A DNA stretch of 42,980 nt, taken from assembly GCA_040384645.1 (NCBI GenBank), contig JAZKIX010000203.1:1-42980 (forward strand), given 5' to 3'. A model generated the notes under the pieces. The model ran no database searches, was not told the origin of the DNA, and saw only the letters and a program-made list of their open reading frames with translations. Source of the DNA: JAZKIX01 sp040384645. GTDB taxonomy: Bacteria; Pseudomonadota; Gammaproteobacteria; Burkholderiales; Burkholderiaceae_D. Positions 25,670 through 33,965 of the stretch are shown here, one piece after another; positions within the stretch are counted from its first letter, which is position 1, and each line of letters begins with the position of its first letter. A program made the position numbers and the translations under genes.

Positions 25670-26944
25670 ATGAAATATGCCATTTTAAACCTGCTAATTG
25701 ATCAACGTCATTGTTTTAAAACCCCATCCAGATGGATGCGACATATCGCCCAGGCGCGCATTATATGGGTCGCAGCGCTGCTTACGGCAATTGGTGCCTG
25801 CGGTGGAGGGGGCGCCATACAGCAGCCCGATGCTGGCGTAGTGGGAGAACATATTGCGATGGCGGTAAAGCGGGGACATGCGTCGGTCGAGGTTGTCATC
25901 CATGGTCAAAAGTTCAAGTTTTTGCTTGATTCCGGTGCTAGCGAAAATGGGATCAGTGTGGCGGCGGCAGAAAAATTAGGTTTGCCGCGAAGTACTCGCA
26001 CGGTGTCTGGTTACGGAGCCGCCGGCACTTACAATGCCCACTGGATCGAGATTACTGAAATCCAAGTTGGCAGTGCTCGACTCCCTCGGCAAGGAGCAAT
26101 CGTGATTCCTTCATTGGGCGAAACCACACCTTATGATGGTTTGTTAGGGGCGCCATTTTTCAACGCATTTATCGTCCAGATGGATTATGAAAAGCAAAAA
26201 ATGTCGTTGCATTCTAAAGCGTCGTTTACGCCGGACCGAGGTGCGGATGCCATTCCAATCAGGCTACTGAATGGGAAGTCGCCGTTAGTCAACGCGAGCG
26301 CAGCAGGGATTGCAGGGTGGTATCAAATCGATACAGGTGCCGGTGGTATCGCACTCACAATGTTCACACCGGTTGTCGATAAATACGCGTTGCGTTCATT
26401 GCTAGCACCAAGTGTACGGATGGCAACCGGGATTGGTGTTGGAGGGGTCCTGACCGAGGGCGATGTGGTGCGTATCCCTGAATTGCGTATCGGTCCTTAT
26501 CAGTTTTCACAAGTTATTGCCGAGCTATCATTGGCTACTGATGGATTATTTGCGCATCCACCCGAGCCGATGTTGGGCAATCTAGGCGCTGAAATATTCC
26601 GCCGTTTCACCGTCACCTTTGACTACGCAAATAGTGTGATGTATTTACAGCCAAACAACGCTTTCACACAACGGTTCGATCCGCCGCGTTCAGGCTTGGT
26701 AGCCCCATTGGCACAAGGGAAAATGACGGTAATTCAGGTAGTACCCATGAGTCCCGCAGCGCAAGCAAATATTCAGGTGGGCGATGTTATTAATGCAATC
26801 GATATGGAAGGGCAGTCATATCAAACGCCAGAACTGATGAGCGATGTGTTGAGAGGGGTGGCTGGCGTATCACTTAGCCTCCATTTGCAAAGTTCGGATG
26901 GCAAAAAACGCATTGCGCACATGATGTTGCGCGATCTTTTATAG
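25670..26944 (+). CDS. Retropepsin-like aspartyl protease lipoprotein with PDZ domain
   Basis: A 424-residue envelope protein. A signal segment (IIWVAALLTAIGAC) ends in a lipobox-like IGAC, giving Cys44 as the probable lipidated residue. Two aspartyl protease motifs follow: LLDSGASENGIS (about 90) and YQIDTGAGGIAL (about 222), and a C-terminal PDZ-like domain (about 340-424; VVPMSPAAQANIQVGDVINAIDMEG). The start at 25670 has a clear AAAGGA site; M23 (25736) would give a more usual signal length but has no such site. Related proteins are poorly characterised; a periplasmic protease role is inferred from motifs. The next tiny lipoprotein gene follows after 13 nt. Confidence 0.82.
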   Translation: MKYAILNLLIDQRHCFKTPSRWMRHIAQARIIWVAALLTAIGACGGGGAIQQPDAGVVGEHIAMAVKRGHASVEVVIHGQKFKFLLDSGASENGISVAAAEKLGLPRSTRTVSGYGAAGTYNAHWIEITEIQVGSARLPRQGAIVIPSLGETTPYDGLLGAPFFNAFIVQMDYEKQKMSLHSKASFTPDRGADAIPIRLLNGKSPLVNASAAGIAGWYQIDTGAGGIALTMFTPVVDKYALRSLLAPSVRMATGIGVGGVLTEGDVVRIPELRIGPYQFSQVIAELSLATDGLFAHPPEPMLGNLGAEIFRRFTVTFDYANSVMYLQPNNAFTQRFDPPRSGLVAPLAQGKMTVIQVVPMSPAAQANIQVGDVINAIDMEGQSYQTPELMSDVLRGVAGVSLSLHLQSSDGKKRIAHMMLRDLL

Positions 26945-26957
26945 AAAGGTGAGCGCG

Positions 26958-27164
26958 ATGCGCCACGTAATCTTAGGATTGACCTTACTTAGTCAAATCG
27001 GCTGCGCGAATCTGGATTGGCCCCACACGGCCCGGAGTTGGGCAGAATCAGCATGCCGCAGCAATGCGAATTGCACCGTTACATGCAATCCCAAAGCACC
27101 GGCTGCTGGAGCCGACCCGCGTTGTGAGTCGGGCGCCCCAGGCGCATCCGGCAAACACAAGTAA
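26958..27164 (+). CDS. Tiny lipoprotein, unknown function
   Basis: A 68-residue protein I do not recognise. The start at 26958 has GAAAGG eight bases upstream. It has a lipoprotein signal (MRHVILGLTLLSQIGC) and, after the lipidated Cys, a short chain with three more pairs of Cys residues spread in SACRSNANCTVTCNPK and ADPRCESG, ending in a Gly/Lys tail. The cysteines may form disulfides in the periplasm. It follows the aspartyl protease gene closely and is probably co-transcribed with it. Confidence 0.6.
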   Translation: MRHVILGLTLLSQIGCANLDWPHTARSWAESACRSNANCTVTCNPKAPAAGADPRCESGAPGASGKHK

Positions 27165-27244
27165 TGCAGCAACAACCTGCATCCCCTGCGCGACGCATAA
27201 AGGCAAGGTGCGCCGCGCAGAATTATTCGGATTCAACCATCCAA

Positions 27245-27982
27245 CTATTTCAAGGTTTGCTCTTGCAAAACCGGTGGCGCTTCCGCATACAACTTCACTA
27301 CCGCCGACGAGCGGGTGCCGTAGCCGCTTGACTCGATACAGACCGCCGAGAGCAGACGCTCCAATTCCAGTTCAATGCCGGTGTCGGGCAGGCGAACATC
27401 CGGCGCACGCGTGGTGTCGGCCAACATTTCAAAATAGGCATCGTCGGGCGCGCATTGACATAACAGGCTGGCGAACTGCGCCTTGGTGCGCACGAGCTTG
27501 GGCCACGGTGCATCAAGCAAAGCATTCGAAATGCCGTAGATCCCAGGCGGTAAAGATTGTCCGTTGCGCGGATCGTCGCCACCGCGATTGGAAAACCAAA
27601 GCATTTGATTGCGATCGCCCAGCACCAGATTAAAGCCATTGTAGGCATCGCCCTCGGCGCGAAGCTGCGCTACGTATTCTTGCGCGGTCATTTCGCCGCT
27701 GAGGTAATTGGCTACCAACGCACCACGCGAGGGTGCATCGGTCCGGGTTTCGGATGGCGCCCGGATATTGGTCAAGGCAGCAAATTTGGGGCCACAGGGG
27801 CCATCGCGCGTAATGCCCATCCAGGTACCACCCGCTTTTAAGTCGCGCCCGGCAAAAACGTTTGGATAATCGTCCCACCAGGCGGCTGGGGCAGTAGGGC
27901 GGTCATAATATTCATCGCGATTGGCAACGGCAATGAGCGGCGCGCAGGATATGACTTTCCAGGCAAAAACAATCAGGCACAT
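27245..27982 (-). CDS. NRDE (TANGO2-like) family protein
   Basis: A 245-residue protein with the family marks MCLIVFAWK at the N-terminus, the name-giving VANRDEYYDRPT, the GRDLKAGGTWMGI segment, the FAALTNIR segment and the GYGTRSSAVV end. Cys2 and the NRDE motif are conserved. The biochemical role is not settled; TANGO2 relatives are linked to heme or lipid handling. Its ATG overlaps the stop of the upstream DUF4936 gene by one base (TGATG), so the two are translationally coupled. Confidence 0.9.
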   Translation of the reverse strand: MCLIVFAWKVISCAPLIAVANRDEYYDRPTAPAAWWDDYPNVFAGRDLKAGGTWMGITRDGPCGPKFAALTNIRAPSETRTDAPSRGALVANYLSGEMTAQEYVAQLRAEGDAYNGFNLVLGDRNQMLWFSNRGGDDPRNGQSLPPGIYGISNALLDAPWPKLVRTKAQFASLLCQCAPDDAYFEMLADTTRAPDVRLPDTGIELELERLLSAVCIESSGYGTRSSAVVKLYAEAPPVLQEQTLK

Positions 27983-28260
27983 CAGTCTATGTCCATAAAA
28001 CGTTCAAGGTGGCGCGAGCCTTCGATCAATGCGCTTAATCCGGCAGCGCTAACTGCCCGATCTAGGGTGGCTTCAAAATCGTCCGGCACCGCAAGGTAAA
28101 TTTCCATCCAAGTTTGCAATCCTGCGTCGGTTTCGGGCCGGCGCTTGAGCAATGTGCAGACACCGGTCGTTGTCGCGAGTGTTTGCTGCATGACTTTTAT
28201 CTGCTGGCCAAGGTCAGCCGATTGCAACTTTCCGACTTTATAATACACATAAAAATCCAT
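27982..28260 (-). CDS. DUF4936 family protein
   Basis: A 92-residue cytoplasmic protein (MDFYVYYKVG start, LLKRRPETDAGLQTWMEIYLAVP middle, RHLERFMDI end) matching DUF4936, a small family I know mainly from Burkholderiales, where it is often next to an NRDE protein and YgfZ. The sequence suggests a dimeric ferredoxin-like fold. No function is known. Repeat copy C lies in its upstream spacer. Confidence 0.85.
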   Translation of the reverse strand: MDFYVYYKVGKLQSADLGQQIKVMQQTLATTTGVCTLLKRRPETDAGLQTWMEIYLAVPDDFEATLDRAVSAAGLSALIEGSRHLERFMDID

Positions 28261-28291
28261 TCTTTTAACCCGACGATTACATCAATATTGC

Positions 28292-28370
28292 GGGGGTATA
28301 GGCTTAAATGCCTACTTATCCGCACGTATTAAAAGGCGGAAATAAAATACCCTACCCAGTATAATTTATC
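28292..28370 (+). repeat. Dispersed intergenic repeat, copy C
   Basis: A copy of about 79 bp in the 123-nt spacer between the YgfZ gene end and the DUF4936 gene start. It reads GGGGGTATAGGCTTAAATGCC, then TTATCCGCACGTATTAAAAG, then AAATAAAATACCCTACCCAG and TATAATTTAT. It differs from A and B mainly by a one-base length change near position 18. Confidence 0.75.
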
Positions 28371-28383
28371 GATTTCAGCCATT

Positions 28384-29448
28384 TCAGGTGCCCGCATCGT
28401 CCGAAGGGAGCGCATACGGCAAGTCGCCAAAAGCCAGTGACGGGCCGTTAGCGCTGCCCAGATGCACACTGCCTTCCGCCAGCGAGGCGAGCTTAATTTC
28501 AACCAGGCAATCGATGCCACCGTCTAAATTCAATTCCGCGTTGACGATCGTGCCGCAAGGCTGGTCCGGGTCATTGCTGGAAAAAACCGCATCGCCCGCT
28601 TGTACCGACAGTTTTGAAACAGCAATTGATGCCAGCAGAGTGCGGCGTTTCAGCTTGCCCAGATATTGGCTGCGAGCGACGATTTCTTGTCCGGGATAAC
28701 AGCCTTTTTTGAAATTGACGCCGCCGATCAATTCAAAATTGACCATTTGCGGTACGAATTTTTCTTGGGTCAGTAATGTCACCTGCGGGATACCCGCGTG
28801 GATATTGCCCAAACGCCAGACTGCTTCAGCAACCGGCGTGAGCAATGCAGTCAATTGCGGCCACACCAGTTGCGCAGTCGCAATAGTTGTGACCCATTGA
28901 TAACGCGCTGCGCCAAAAGCATCGGCAAGCCGGATCAGGGTGCCGGACTGGCTTTCAACTTGAGCATAAGGAGCTGCAGGAAGGATAGGAAACCAGTTAC
29001 CCAACGCAGCACCAGCCGCTTCGCCGCCGAGACCGAGGCTAACAAATTGTCCATCTGCGCTGCTCAGCTTTAGCTTGGCGCGCATGACGTACATTTGCAG
29101 ACGTTTCTGGATGGAGGTTTGCAGCTCGGATGGTAGTTGCAAAAAGATGGTTTCGCCGCTACGCCACATCAAAAAAGTCGCTAACAAACGACCTTTGGCA
29201 GTGCAATAACCAGCTAGTTGCGCAACGCTGCCATTGAGATGTTGGACATCGTTACTTAATTGACTATGAAGAAAATGTGCCGCCTCGGGGCCATCGGCAG
29301 CAATCAAACCAAGCTCGGTCAAGGGTGAAACAAAGCCATTGCGTATTTGGGAAATTGCAGGCGCTTGCCCAAAATCGGTAGCGCTATTTAAGGCGTCGCC
29401 CTGTAACTGCGCACCTTGAAGAGTCAAATACTGTAACCAGTCATTCAT
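28384..29448 (-). CDS. ygfZ: Folate-binding protein YgfZ
   Basis: A 354-residue GcvT-like protein that binds tetrahydrofolate and supports Fe-S enzymes such as MiaB. The family motif KGCYPGQEIVARSQYLGKLKRR contains the essential cysteine; AHFLHSQLSNDVQHL and GYCTAKGRLLATFLMW are the N-terminal family segments. Length and order are normal. It is divergent from mltG, with a 141-nt spacer 29449-29589 that should hold both promoters. In many Burkholderiales this same divergent ygfZ/mltG pair is found. Confidence 0.93.
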   Translation of the reverse strand: MNDWLQYLTLQGAQLQGDALNSATDFGQAPAISQIRNGFVSPLTELGLIAADGPEAAHFLHSQLSNDVQHLNGSVAQLAGYCTAKGRLLATFLMWRSGETIFLQLPSELQTSIQKRLQMYVMRAKLKLSSADGQFVSLGLGGEAAGAALGNWFPILPAAPYAQVESQSGTLIRLADAFGAARYQWVTTIATAQLVWPQLTALLTPVAEAVWRLGNIHAGIPQVTLLTQEKFVPQMVNFELIGGVNFKKGCYPGQEIVARSQYLGKLKRRTLLASIAVSKLSVQAGDAVFSSNDPDQPCGTIVNAELNLDGGIDCLVEIKLASLAEGSVHLGSANGPSLAFGDLPYALPSDDAGT

Positions 29449-29589
29449 ATTTGCGGAGACTTTCTTGTTTTAAGCTTTATCATTACGAACTCATTATAAA
29501 GATGTCGCAAAAATTGCGTCGGCCCGCCCGCTAAAACGAGCGCGGTAAAACACCGGTCAATGCGGCACGACACAGGACATTCAACAAAA

Positions 29590-30585
29590 ATGGCTTTTAT
29601 AAAAACAATTTTCTGGACCGGTGTATTAGTGGCGCTGGCAGCTGTTGCCGGCATGTTTTTTTGGGCGCAGCAACCGATTATCGCGAACGGGTCGTCCTTG
29701 CCATTTACCATTAAACCGGGCAGCGGCCTCAATAGCACCGCGCAGCAAATTGCTGACGCCGGTTTGCCAGTCGATCCCACGCTGCTTAATCTGCTGGCGC
29801 GCGCCACTTTCAAGAGCGCCAAATTGAAGGCAGGGAGTTACGAATTGAAGCCCGGCACAAGCCCATTAAAACTGCTCGATCAATTGGTGCGCGGCGAATT
29901 TGCGCAAGAATCTTTGGTCGTGATCGAAGGCTGGACCTTTAAGCAAATGCGGCAAGCTATCGCGCAACATCCAGCCCTGAAGCACGATACAGTCGCATTA
30001 TCGGATCAAGAATTGCTGGCTAAGGTAACGTCCGACTATACCCAAGCCGAAGGCTTGTTTTTTCCCGATACGTATATGTTCGCAAAAGGCGCCAGCGATT
30101 TGCAAATTTACCGCCAAGCAAATGCGGTTTTGATCAAGCGTTTGAACGAAGCTTGGGAAAAACGCGTCAATGCCTTGCCTTACAAAAATCCTTACGAAGC
30201 GCTCATCATGGCGTCAATCGTAGAGAAAGAAACCGGTCAAAAAGCCGAACGTGACCAAATTGCAGCCGTCTTTGTCAACCGTTTGAAAATTGGCATGCTG
30301 CTGCAGACCGATCCGACCGTTATTTATGGCATGGGTAATAAATATCAGGGCAATATTCGGAAACGCGATTTGGAAACAGACACGCCTTACAACACCTATA
30401 CAAGGGGCGGATTGCCGCCCACGCCAATCGCTTTGCCCGGTAACGAATCGCTGATGGCAGCACTGGCACCTGCCAAAAGCGAGGCACTTTATTTCGTCGC
30501 GCGTGGTGATGGCTCCAGTCAATTTTCAGAGAATTTGGTCGACCATAATCGGGCGGTGAATAAGTATCAGCGCGGGAGTAACTAG
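29590..30585 (+). CDS. mltG: Endolytic murein transglycosylase MltG
   Basis: An inner-membrane enzyme of 331 residues that cleaves nascent glycan strands and so sets their length. It has one N-terminal anchor (FIKTIFWTGVLVALAAVAGMFFW), a LysM-like segment and the YceG catalytic domain with the active glutamate in IMASIVEKET and the conserved QTDPTVIYGMG, DTPYNTYTRGGLPPTPIALPG and YFVARGDGSSQFS. The ATG at 29590 gives the standard short cytoplasmic tail; an in-frame ATG at 29560 would add ten residues. The tmk gene starts at the next base after its stop. Confidence 0.94.
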   Translation: MAFIKTIFWTGVLVALAAVAGMFFWAQQPIIANGSSLPFTIKPGSGLNSTAQQIADAGLPVDPTLLNLLARATFKSAKLKAGSYELKPGTSPLKLLDQLVRGEFAQESLVVIEGWTFKQMRQAIAQHPALKHDTVALSDQELLAKVTSDYTQAEGLFFPDTYMFAKGASDLQIYRQANAVLIKRLNEAWEKRVNALPYKNPYEALIMASIVEKETGQKAERDQIAAVFVNRLKIGMLLQTDPTVIYGMGNKYQGNIRKRDLETDTPYNTYTRGGLPPTPIALPGNESLMAALAPAKSEALYFVARGDGSSQFSENLVDHNRAVNKYQRGSN

Positions 30586-31242
30586 GTGAGTAGTGATTCA
30601 GTGGCAAGCAATACAAAGGGGAAATTGATCACTTTTGAAGGGATCGACGGTGCCGGCAAATCTACCCATATCGCGTTTGTCGCCGACGCCCTGCGAGCTG
30701 CGGGTAAGACCGTGGTTTCAACCCGTGAGCCAGGCGGCACCGCCTTGGGCGAACAATTGCGCGAACTATTATTACAGCAGCCGATGCATCTGGAAACCGA
30801 AGCATTGTTGATGTTTGCAGCGCGCCGTGAGCATCTGGCGCAAGTTATAGAGCCGGCGTTGGCACGCGGCGCTTGGGTGATATCGGATCGATTCACCGAT
30901 GCGACTTTTGCTTATCAAGGCGGCGGCCGCAAGCTGCATTTAAGCAAGCTGGAACAATTGGAACACTGGGTGCATCCGCATTTGCAACCGGACTTGACCT
31001 TTTTGTTTGATGTGCCTATTGACATCGCCAAAGCACGGCTCGATGCAACTCGGACTCTGGATAAATTCGAACAAGAAAAAGCCGATTTCTTTGCCGCGAC
31101 CCGAGCAGAATATTTGCGTCGCGCGATGCAATTTGCATCGCGTTTCCGCGTGCTCGATGCGACACAGAGTATTGAAGCCGTACGTTCAGACATCAAGAAA
31201 TTTCTTGATGTTGAGCTTGAAAAAACTGATGCAAATAATTGA
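30586..31242 (+). CDS. tmk: Thymidylate kinase
   Basis: dTMP kinase of 218 residues, which makes dTDP for DNA synthesis. It shows the P-loop (FEGIDGAGKSTH), the DR motif with TREPGGT, the base/phosphate site VISDRFTDATFAYQGGGR and a lid region (RLDATRTLDKFEQE). The GTG start is immediately after the mltG stop codon (no spacer), which fits the usual mltG-tmk-holB-pilZ operon; the N-terminus has a short Ser/Asn extension before KLITFEG. Confidence 0.95.
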   Translation: MSSDSVASNTKGKLITFEGIDGAGKSTHIAFVADALRAAGKTVVSTREPGGTALGEQLRELLLQQPMHLETEALLMFAARREHLAQVIEPALARGAWVISDRFTDATFAYQGGGRKLHLSKLEQLEHWVHPHLQPDLTFLFDVPIDIAKARLDATRTLDKFEQEKADFFAATRAEYLRRAMQFASRFRVLDATQSIEAVRSDIKKFLDVELEKTDANN

Positions 31243-31247
31243 TCTCA

Positions 31248-32285
31248 ATGACTAATACGATTTTTCCGTGGCATGAATCAGCTTGGCGAGAGTTGCAAAA
31301 ATTTGGCCAGCGCTTGCCACATGCAATCTTGTTTCATGGCACTGAAGGCACAGGAAAGACGGCGTTCGTCGAGCAATTCGCGCAATCTCTTTTATGTGAA
31401 AAACCGCTGACAGAACAACGTGCCTGTGGTGTTTGCGACGCCTGCGGTTGGTTCGCCCAATACAGCCATCCCGATTTCCGCCGGGTGCGGCCAGAAGCGC
31501 TGGACGATGACGGCGAAGCAGAATCGGACGGCGTGGAAACACCCGATGATACGAAGAAAAGCGCAAAATCAACCAAAGCGCCATCCAAAGAAATCAAGAT
31601 CGACCAAATTCGTGGGTTGGCCGATTTCATGAATGTTTCGACCCACCGTCAAGGCAAGCGCGTCGTAATTCTGTATCCTGCGGAAGCGCTCAATACTGCT
31701 GCCTCTAACGCGCTGTTAAAGATGCTGGAAGAACCGCCGCCGGATACGGTTTTTCTGTTGGTGTCGAACAGCCTGGATCGTTTATTGCCGACTATTTTGT
31801 CGCGCTGTCGTAAATTTGCCTTGTCGATGCCCGATGGCGCACAGGCATTGGCTTGGCTAAGCACGCAGGGCATTGCCAGTCCAGAAAGTTGGCTTGCAGA
31901 GCAGGGTGGCGCACCGCTGGCGGCATTGGAGCAGGCACAGGCTGGCAATCGGGATGGATTAGATGCTTTATTGACGTATTTGTCAGCACCGAGTGTTGAA
32001 GGTGCATTAAAAACTGCGGAGCAGTGTGCAAAAACGCCTGTTGTACATTTGGTCGGCTGGTCGCAGCGCTGGTTGTACGATCTTTTTTCTTATAAACTGT
32101 CTGGCAGAATCCGTTATTATCCACGCTACCAGAGCGCGTTTGCGAAGTTGGCTAAACAGGTTGAGGTGGGTTCCCTGATGCAAGTAGCCAAGGCATTCGA
32201 CGAACGTCGTGCAATTGCAAATCATCCACTTTCAGCCAAACTTTTTATCGAAGATATGTTGCTGAGTTATTCGGCAATGTATTAG
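31248..32285 (+). CDS. holB: DNA polymerase III subunit delta prime
   Basis: A clamp-loader AAA+ subunit of 345 residues. Visible are the P-loop region (LFHGTEGTGKTAF), a zinc module (RACGVCDACGWF), the sensor/arginine region (NALLKMLEEPPPDTVFLLVS, PTILSRCRKF) and the C-terminal helical collar. An acidic/lysine-rich linker (about residues 85-112; DDDGEAESDGVE) interrupts the zinc-module/DQIR junction, as is common in this order. The ATG at 31248 lies five bases after the tmk stop; a TTG at 31239 overlapping tmk is the alternative. Confidence 0.93.
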   Translation: MTNTIFPWHESAWRELQKFGQRLPHAILFHGTEGTGKTAFVEQFAQSLLCEKPLTEQRACGVCDACGWFAQYSHPDFRRVRPEALDDDGEAESDGVETPDDTKKSAKSTKAPSKEIKIDQIRGLADFMNVSTHRQGKRVVILYPAEALNTAASNALLKMLEEPPPDTVFLLVSNSLDRLLPTILSRCRKFALSMPDGAQALAWLSTQGIASPESWLAEQGGAPLAALEQAQAGNRDGLDALLTYLSAPSVEGALKTAEQCAKTPVVHLVGWSQRWLYDLFSYKLSGRIRYYPRYQSAFAKLAKQVEVGSLMQVAKAFDERRAIANHPLSAKLFIEDMLLSYSAMY

Positions 32286-32298
32286 TGAAGGAATTGTT

Positions 32299-32685
32299 AT
32301 GACAGGTTCTACCGCAACATCATCGGGCGATTCGGGTGGCGCCGTTGCACGTCCTTCAGTCTTGTCGCTGGCGATCAAGGAGAAAGCTGCCCTTTACGCT
32401 GCATTCATGCCATTTTTAAAGAACGCTGGCATCTTTGTCCCAACCAATAAGCCATACAAAATTGGGGATGAAATCTACTTGATCCTGGCATTGATGGAAG
32501 ACCCTAATAAATACCCAATTGCTGGCAAAGTGGCTTGGGTAACACCGGTTGGTGCAAACAATAACAAGGCACAGGGAATTGGGGTTCATTTCCCCGACGA
32601 TGAAAGTGGTAAACGCGTTAAATTGCGGATTGAAGAAATGCTTGGGGCTGCGCTACGTTCATCGCGGGCGACGCACACCTTGTAA
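32299..32685 (+). CDS. pilZ: Type IV pilus PilZ-domain protein
   Basis: A 128-residue PilZ domain protein of the PilZ (type IV pilus biogenesis) subtype (LYAAFMPFLKNAGIFVPTNKPYKIGDEIYLIL, AGKVAWVTPVGANNNKAQGIGVHF). It lacks the RxxxR/DxSxxG c-di-GMP signature, as true PilZ of this location does, so it probably acts by protein contact. AAGGA lies 7-12 nt upstream of the ATG. It is the last gene of the mltG-tmk-holB-pilZ operon, closed by the terminator at 32714-32742. Confidence 0.92.
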   Translation: MTGSTATSSGDSGGAVARPSVLSLAIKEKAALYAAFMPFLKNAGIFVPTNKPYKIGDEIYLILALMEDPNKYPIAGKVAWVTPVGANNNKAQGIGVHFPDDESGKRVKLRIEEMLGAALRSSRATHTL

Positions 32686-32713
32686 GTGCATCCGTGGTTA
32701 ATACTTGTATCGC

Positions 32714-32742
32714 AGGCGGCTCTGTCAGGCCGCCTCATTTTT
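32714..32742 (+). terminator. Intrinsic terminator after pilZ
   Basis: A 7-bp GC stem (AGGCGGC / GCCGCCT) with an 8-nt loop is followed by CATTTTTT. It closes the mltG to pilZ operon and separates it from the TatD-family gene. Confidence 0.85.
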
Positions 32743-32831
32743 TAGATAAATAGCGCGTTGAGCTTGTCCAATTGATCAGCAATTGGCGCCTTAGTTAAAC
32801 GGGCGGCGCCTATCCGCCTCGCAGGATTTCT

Positions 32832-33626
32832 ATGTATATCGATTCCCATTGCCATATCAACTTTCCCGAGTTGGCGGAGCGTATGCCAGCCATTCTCGAA
32901 AAAATGGCCGAAAACAAGGTTACGCACGCTCTTTGCGTCTCCGTGGATTTGCCTGATTTTCCGCAAGTACTTGCTCTGGCGGAACAATATCCGCATATCT
33001 ATGCCTCAGTCGGAGTGCATCCCGATTACGTCGATACGCCAGAGCCAAGTGTTGCGCAATTAGTGGCTTTATCCGATCACCCAAAGATCATTGCAATTGG
33101 AGAAACTGGCCTGGACTATTTTCGGCTGACTGGTGATCTTGAATGGCAACGCGAACGCTTTCGGGTACATATCCACGCTTCCCGCGAGACCCGAAAACCG
33201 CTCATCATCCATACCCGAGCTGCTTCGGCAGATACATTGCGGCTAATGCGTGAAGAGGGTGCCGGAACCGATGCCGGCGGTGTGGCAGGTGTGATGCATT
33301 GCTTCACAGAGTCGCTTGAAGTCGCTGAGGCAGCGTTAGCGATGGGGTTTTATATTTCTTTTTCCGGCATCGTGACCTTTAAGAGCGCCAAGGATCTACA
33401 AGCAGTGGCGCGCGTTGTTCCTTTGGAGCGCATGCTGATCGAAACAGACTCACCATACTTAGCACCCATGCCGCACCGCGGCAAACAAAACGAACCAGGT
33501 TATGTCTGCCATGTCGCTCAGTATCTGGCGGATCTAACATCGACACCGCTCGAACAAATCGCACGTCAAACCTCCCAAAACTTCTTCACCTTGTTTAAAT
33601 TCGCGCAAACCTCAAGCACCGCTTAA
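32832..33626 (+). CDS. TatD-family metal-dependent hydrolase
   Basis: A 264-residue TIM-barrel hydrolase of the TatD/YcfH family, proposed to be a 3'-5' nuclease or D-aminoacyl hydrolase-type enzyme. Metal ligands and motifs: DSHCHINF at the N-terminus, GVHPDYV, AIGETGLDYFR, LIIHTRAA, GVMHCFTESLEVAEAAL and the late ETDSPYLAPMPHRGKQNEP. Length and order are normal for YcfH. It follows the pilZ terminator with a 146-nt spacer and is the last core gene before the gene-poor terminus region. Confidence 0.94.
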   Translation: MYIDSHCHINFPELAERMPAILEKMAENKVTHALCVSVDLPDFPQVLALAEQYPHIYASVGVHPDYVDTPEPSVAQLVALSDHPKIIAIGETGLDYFRLTGDLEWQRERFRVHIHASRETRKPLIIHTRAASADTLRLMREEGAGTDAGGVAGVMHCFTESLEVAEAALAMGFYISFSGIVTFKSAKDLQAVARVVPLERMLIETDSPYLAPMPHRGKQNEPGYVCHVAQYLADLTSTPLEQIARQTSQNFFTLFKFAQTSSTA

Positions 33627-33840
33627 TATTTTCCTCGGTGAGGATCCGATCCCCGAGTAATTCGTTAACAACGAGGCAGCATATCGGCACATAAAAATGG
33701 AGCATGGTTGTGTCGCCGCAGTGCGTTGAAATTATGCGCAAGCAGCTCCATAGAGCGTACAAGCGAGCACCCCATAGGACGGTTGGCGTTCGGGTCTCAT
33801 CGTAGTTGTAGCAATGTTCTAGCCGGCCTCAAATCTCAAT
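33627..33840. other. Non-coding stretch after the TatD gene
   Basis: The 214 bases between the TatD-family gene and the dif-like site contain no coding frame I can support. A loose inverted repeat (CTCGG / CCGAG around 33637-33658) follows the stop codon and could serve as terminator, but lacks a T run. Confidence 0.4.
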
Positions 33841-33868
33841 TATTCGCATAATTTATATTATGTAAAAT
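33841..33868. other. dif: dif-like XerC/XerD recombination site
   Basis: A 28-bp site with the dif layout. The left arm carries CGCATAA (33845-33851), a 6-bp centre TTTATA (33852-33857) and the right arm TTATGTAAAAT (33858-33868). Against the E. coli dif that I remember, the core is the same except one base in the centre and one in the right arm; the outer four left bases differ. The inverted half-sites ATAA/TTAT around a 6-bp spacer are as expected for XerC and XerD. Such sites resolve chromosome dimers at the replication terminus and are also used by Xer-dependent integrating elements. I found no second copy in the window. Confidence 0.85.
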
Positions 33869-33965
33869 TGAAGATACTTTGGAAACGCTGGAAATCAGCA
33901 ATACAGACAGGCTTTAAACGGCTGTTTGCGCGCTCTGCACTGCAACCGGCAACATGCCATTAGAT

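Noticed and set aside
27064..27633. A plus-strand frame of 189 codons
   Set aside because: It overlaps the NRDE gene on the other strand, starts inside the tiny lipoprotein gene and is rich in Arg/Pro/His as expected of an antisense frame.
33721..33745. A second Xer site, inverted, around AATTATGCGCAAG
   Set aside because: Only one half-site (TTATGCGC) matches; the other arm and the 6-bp centre are absent.
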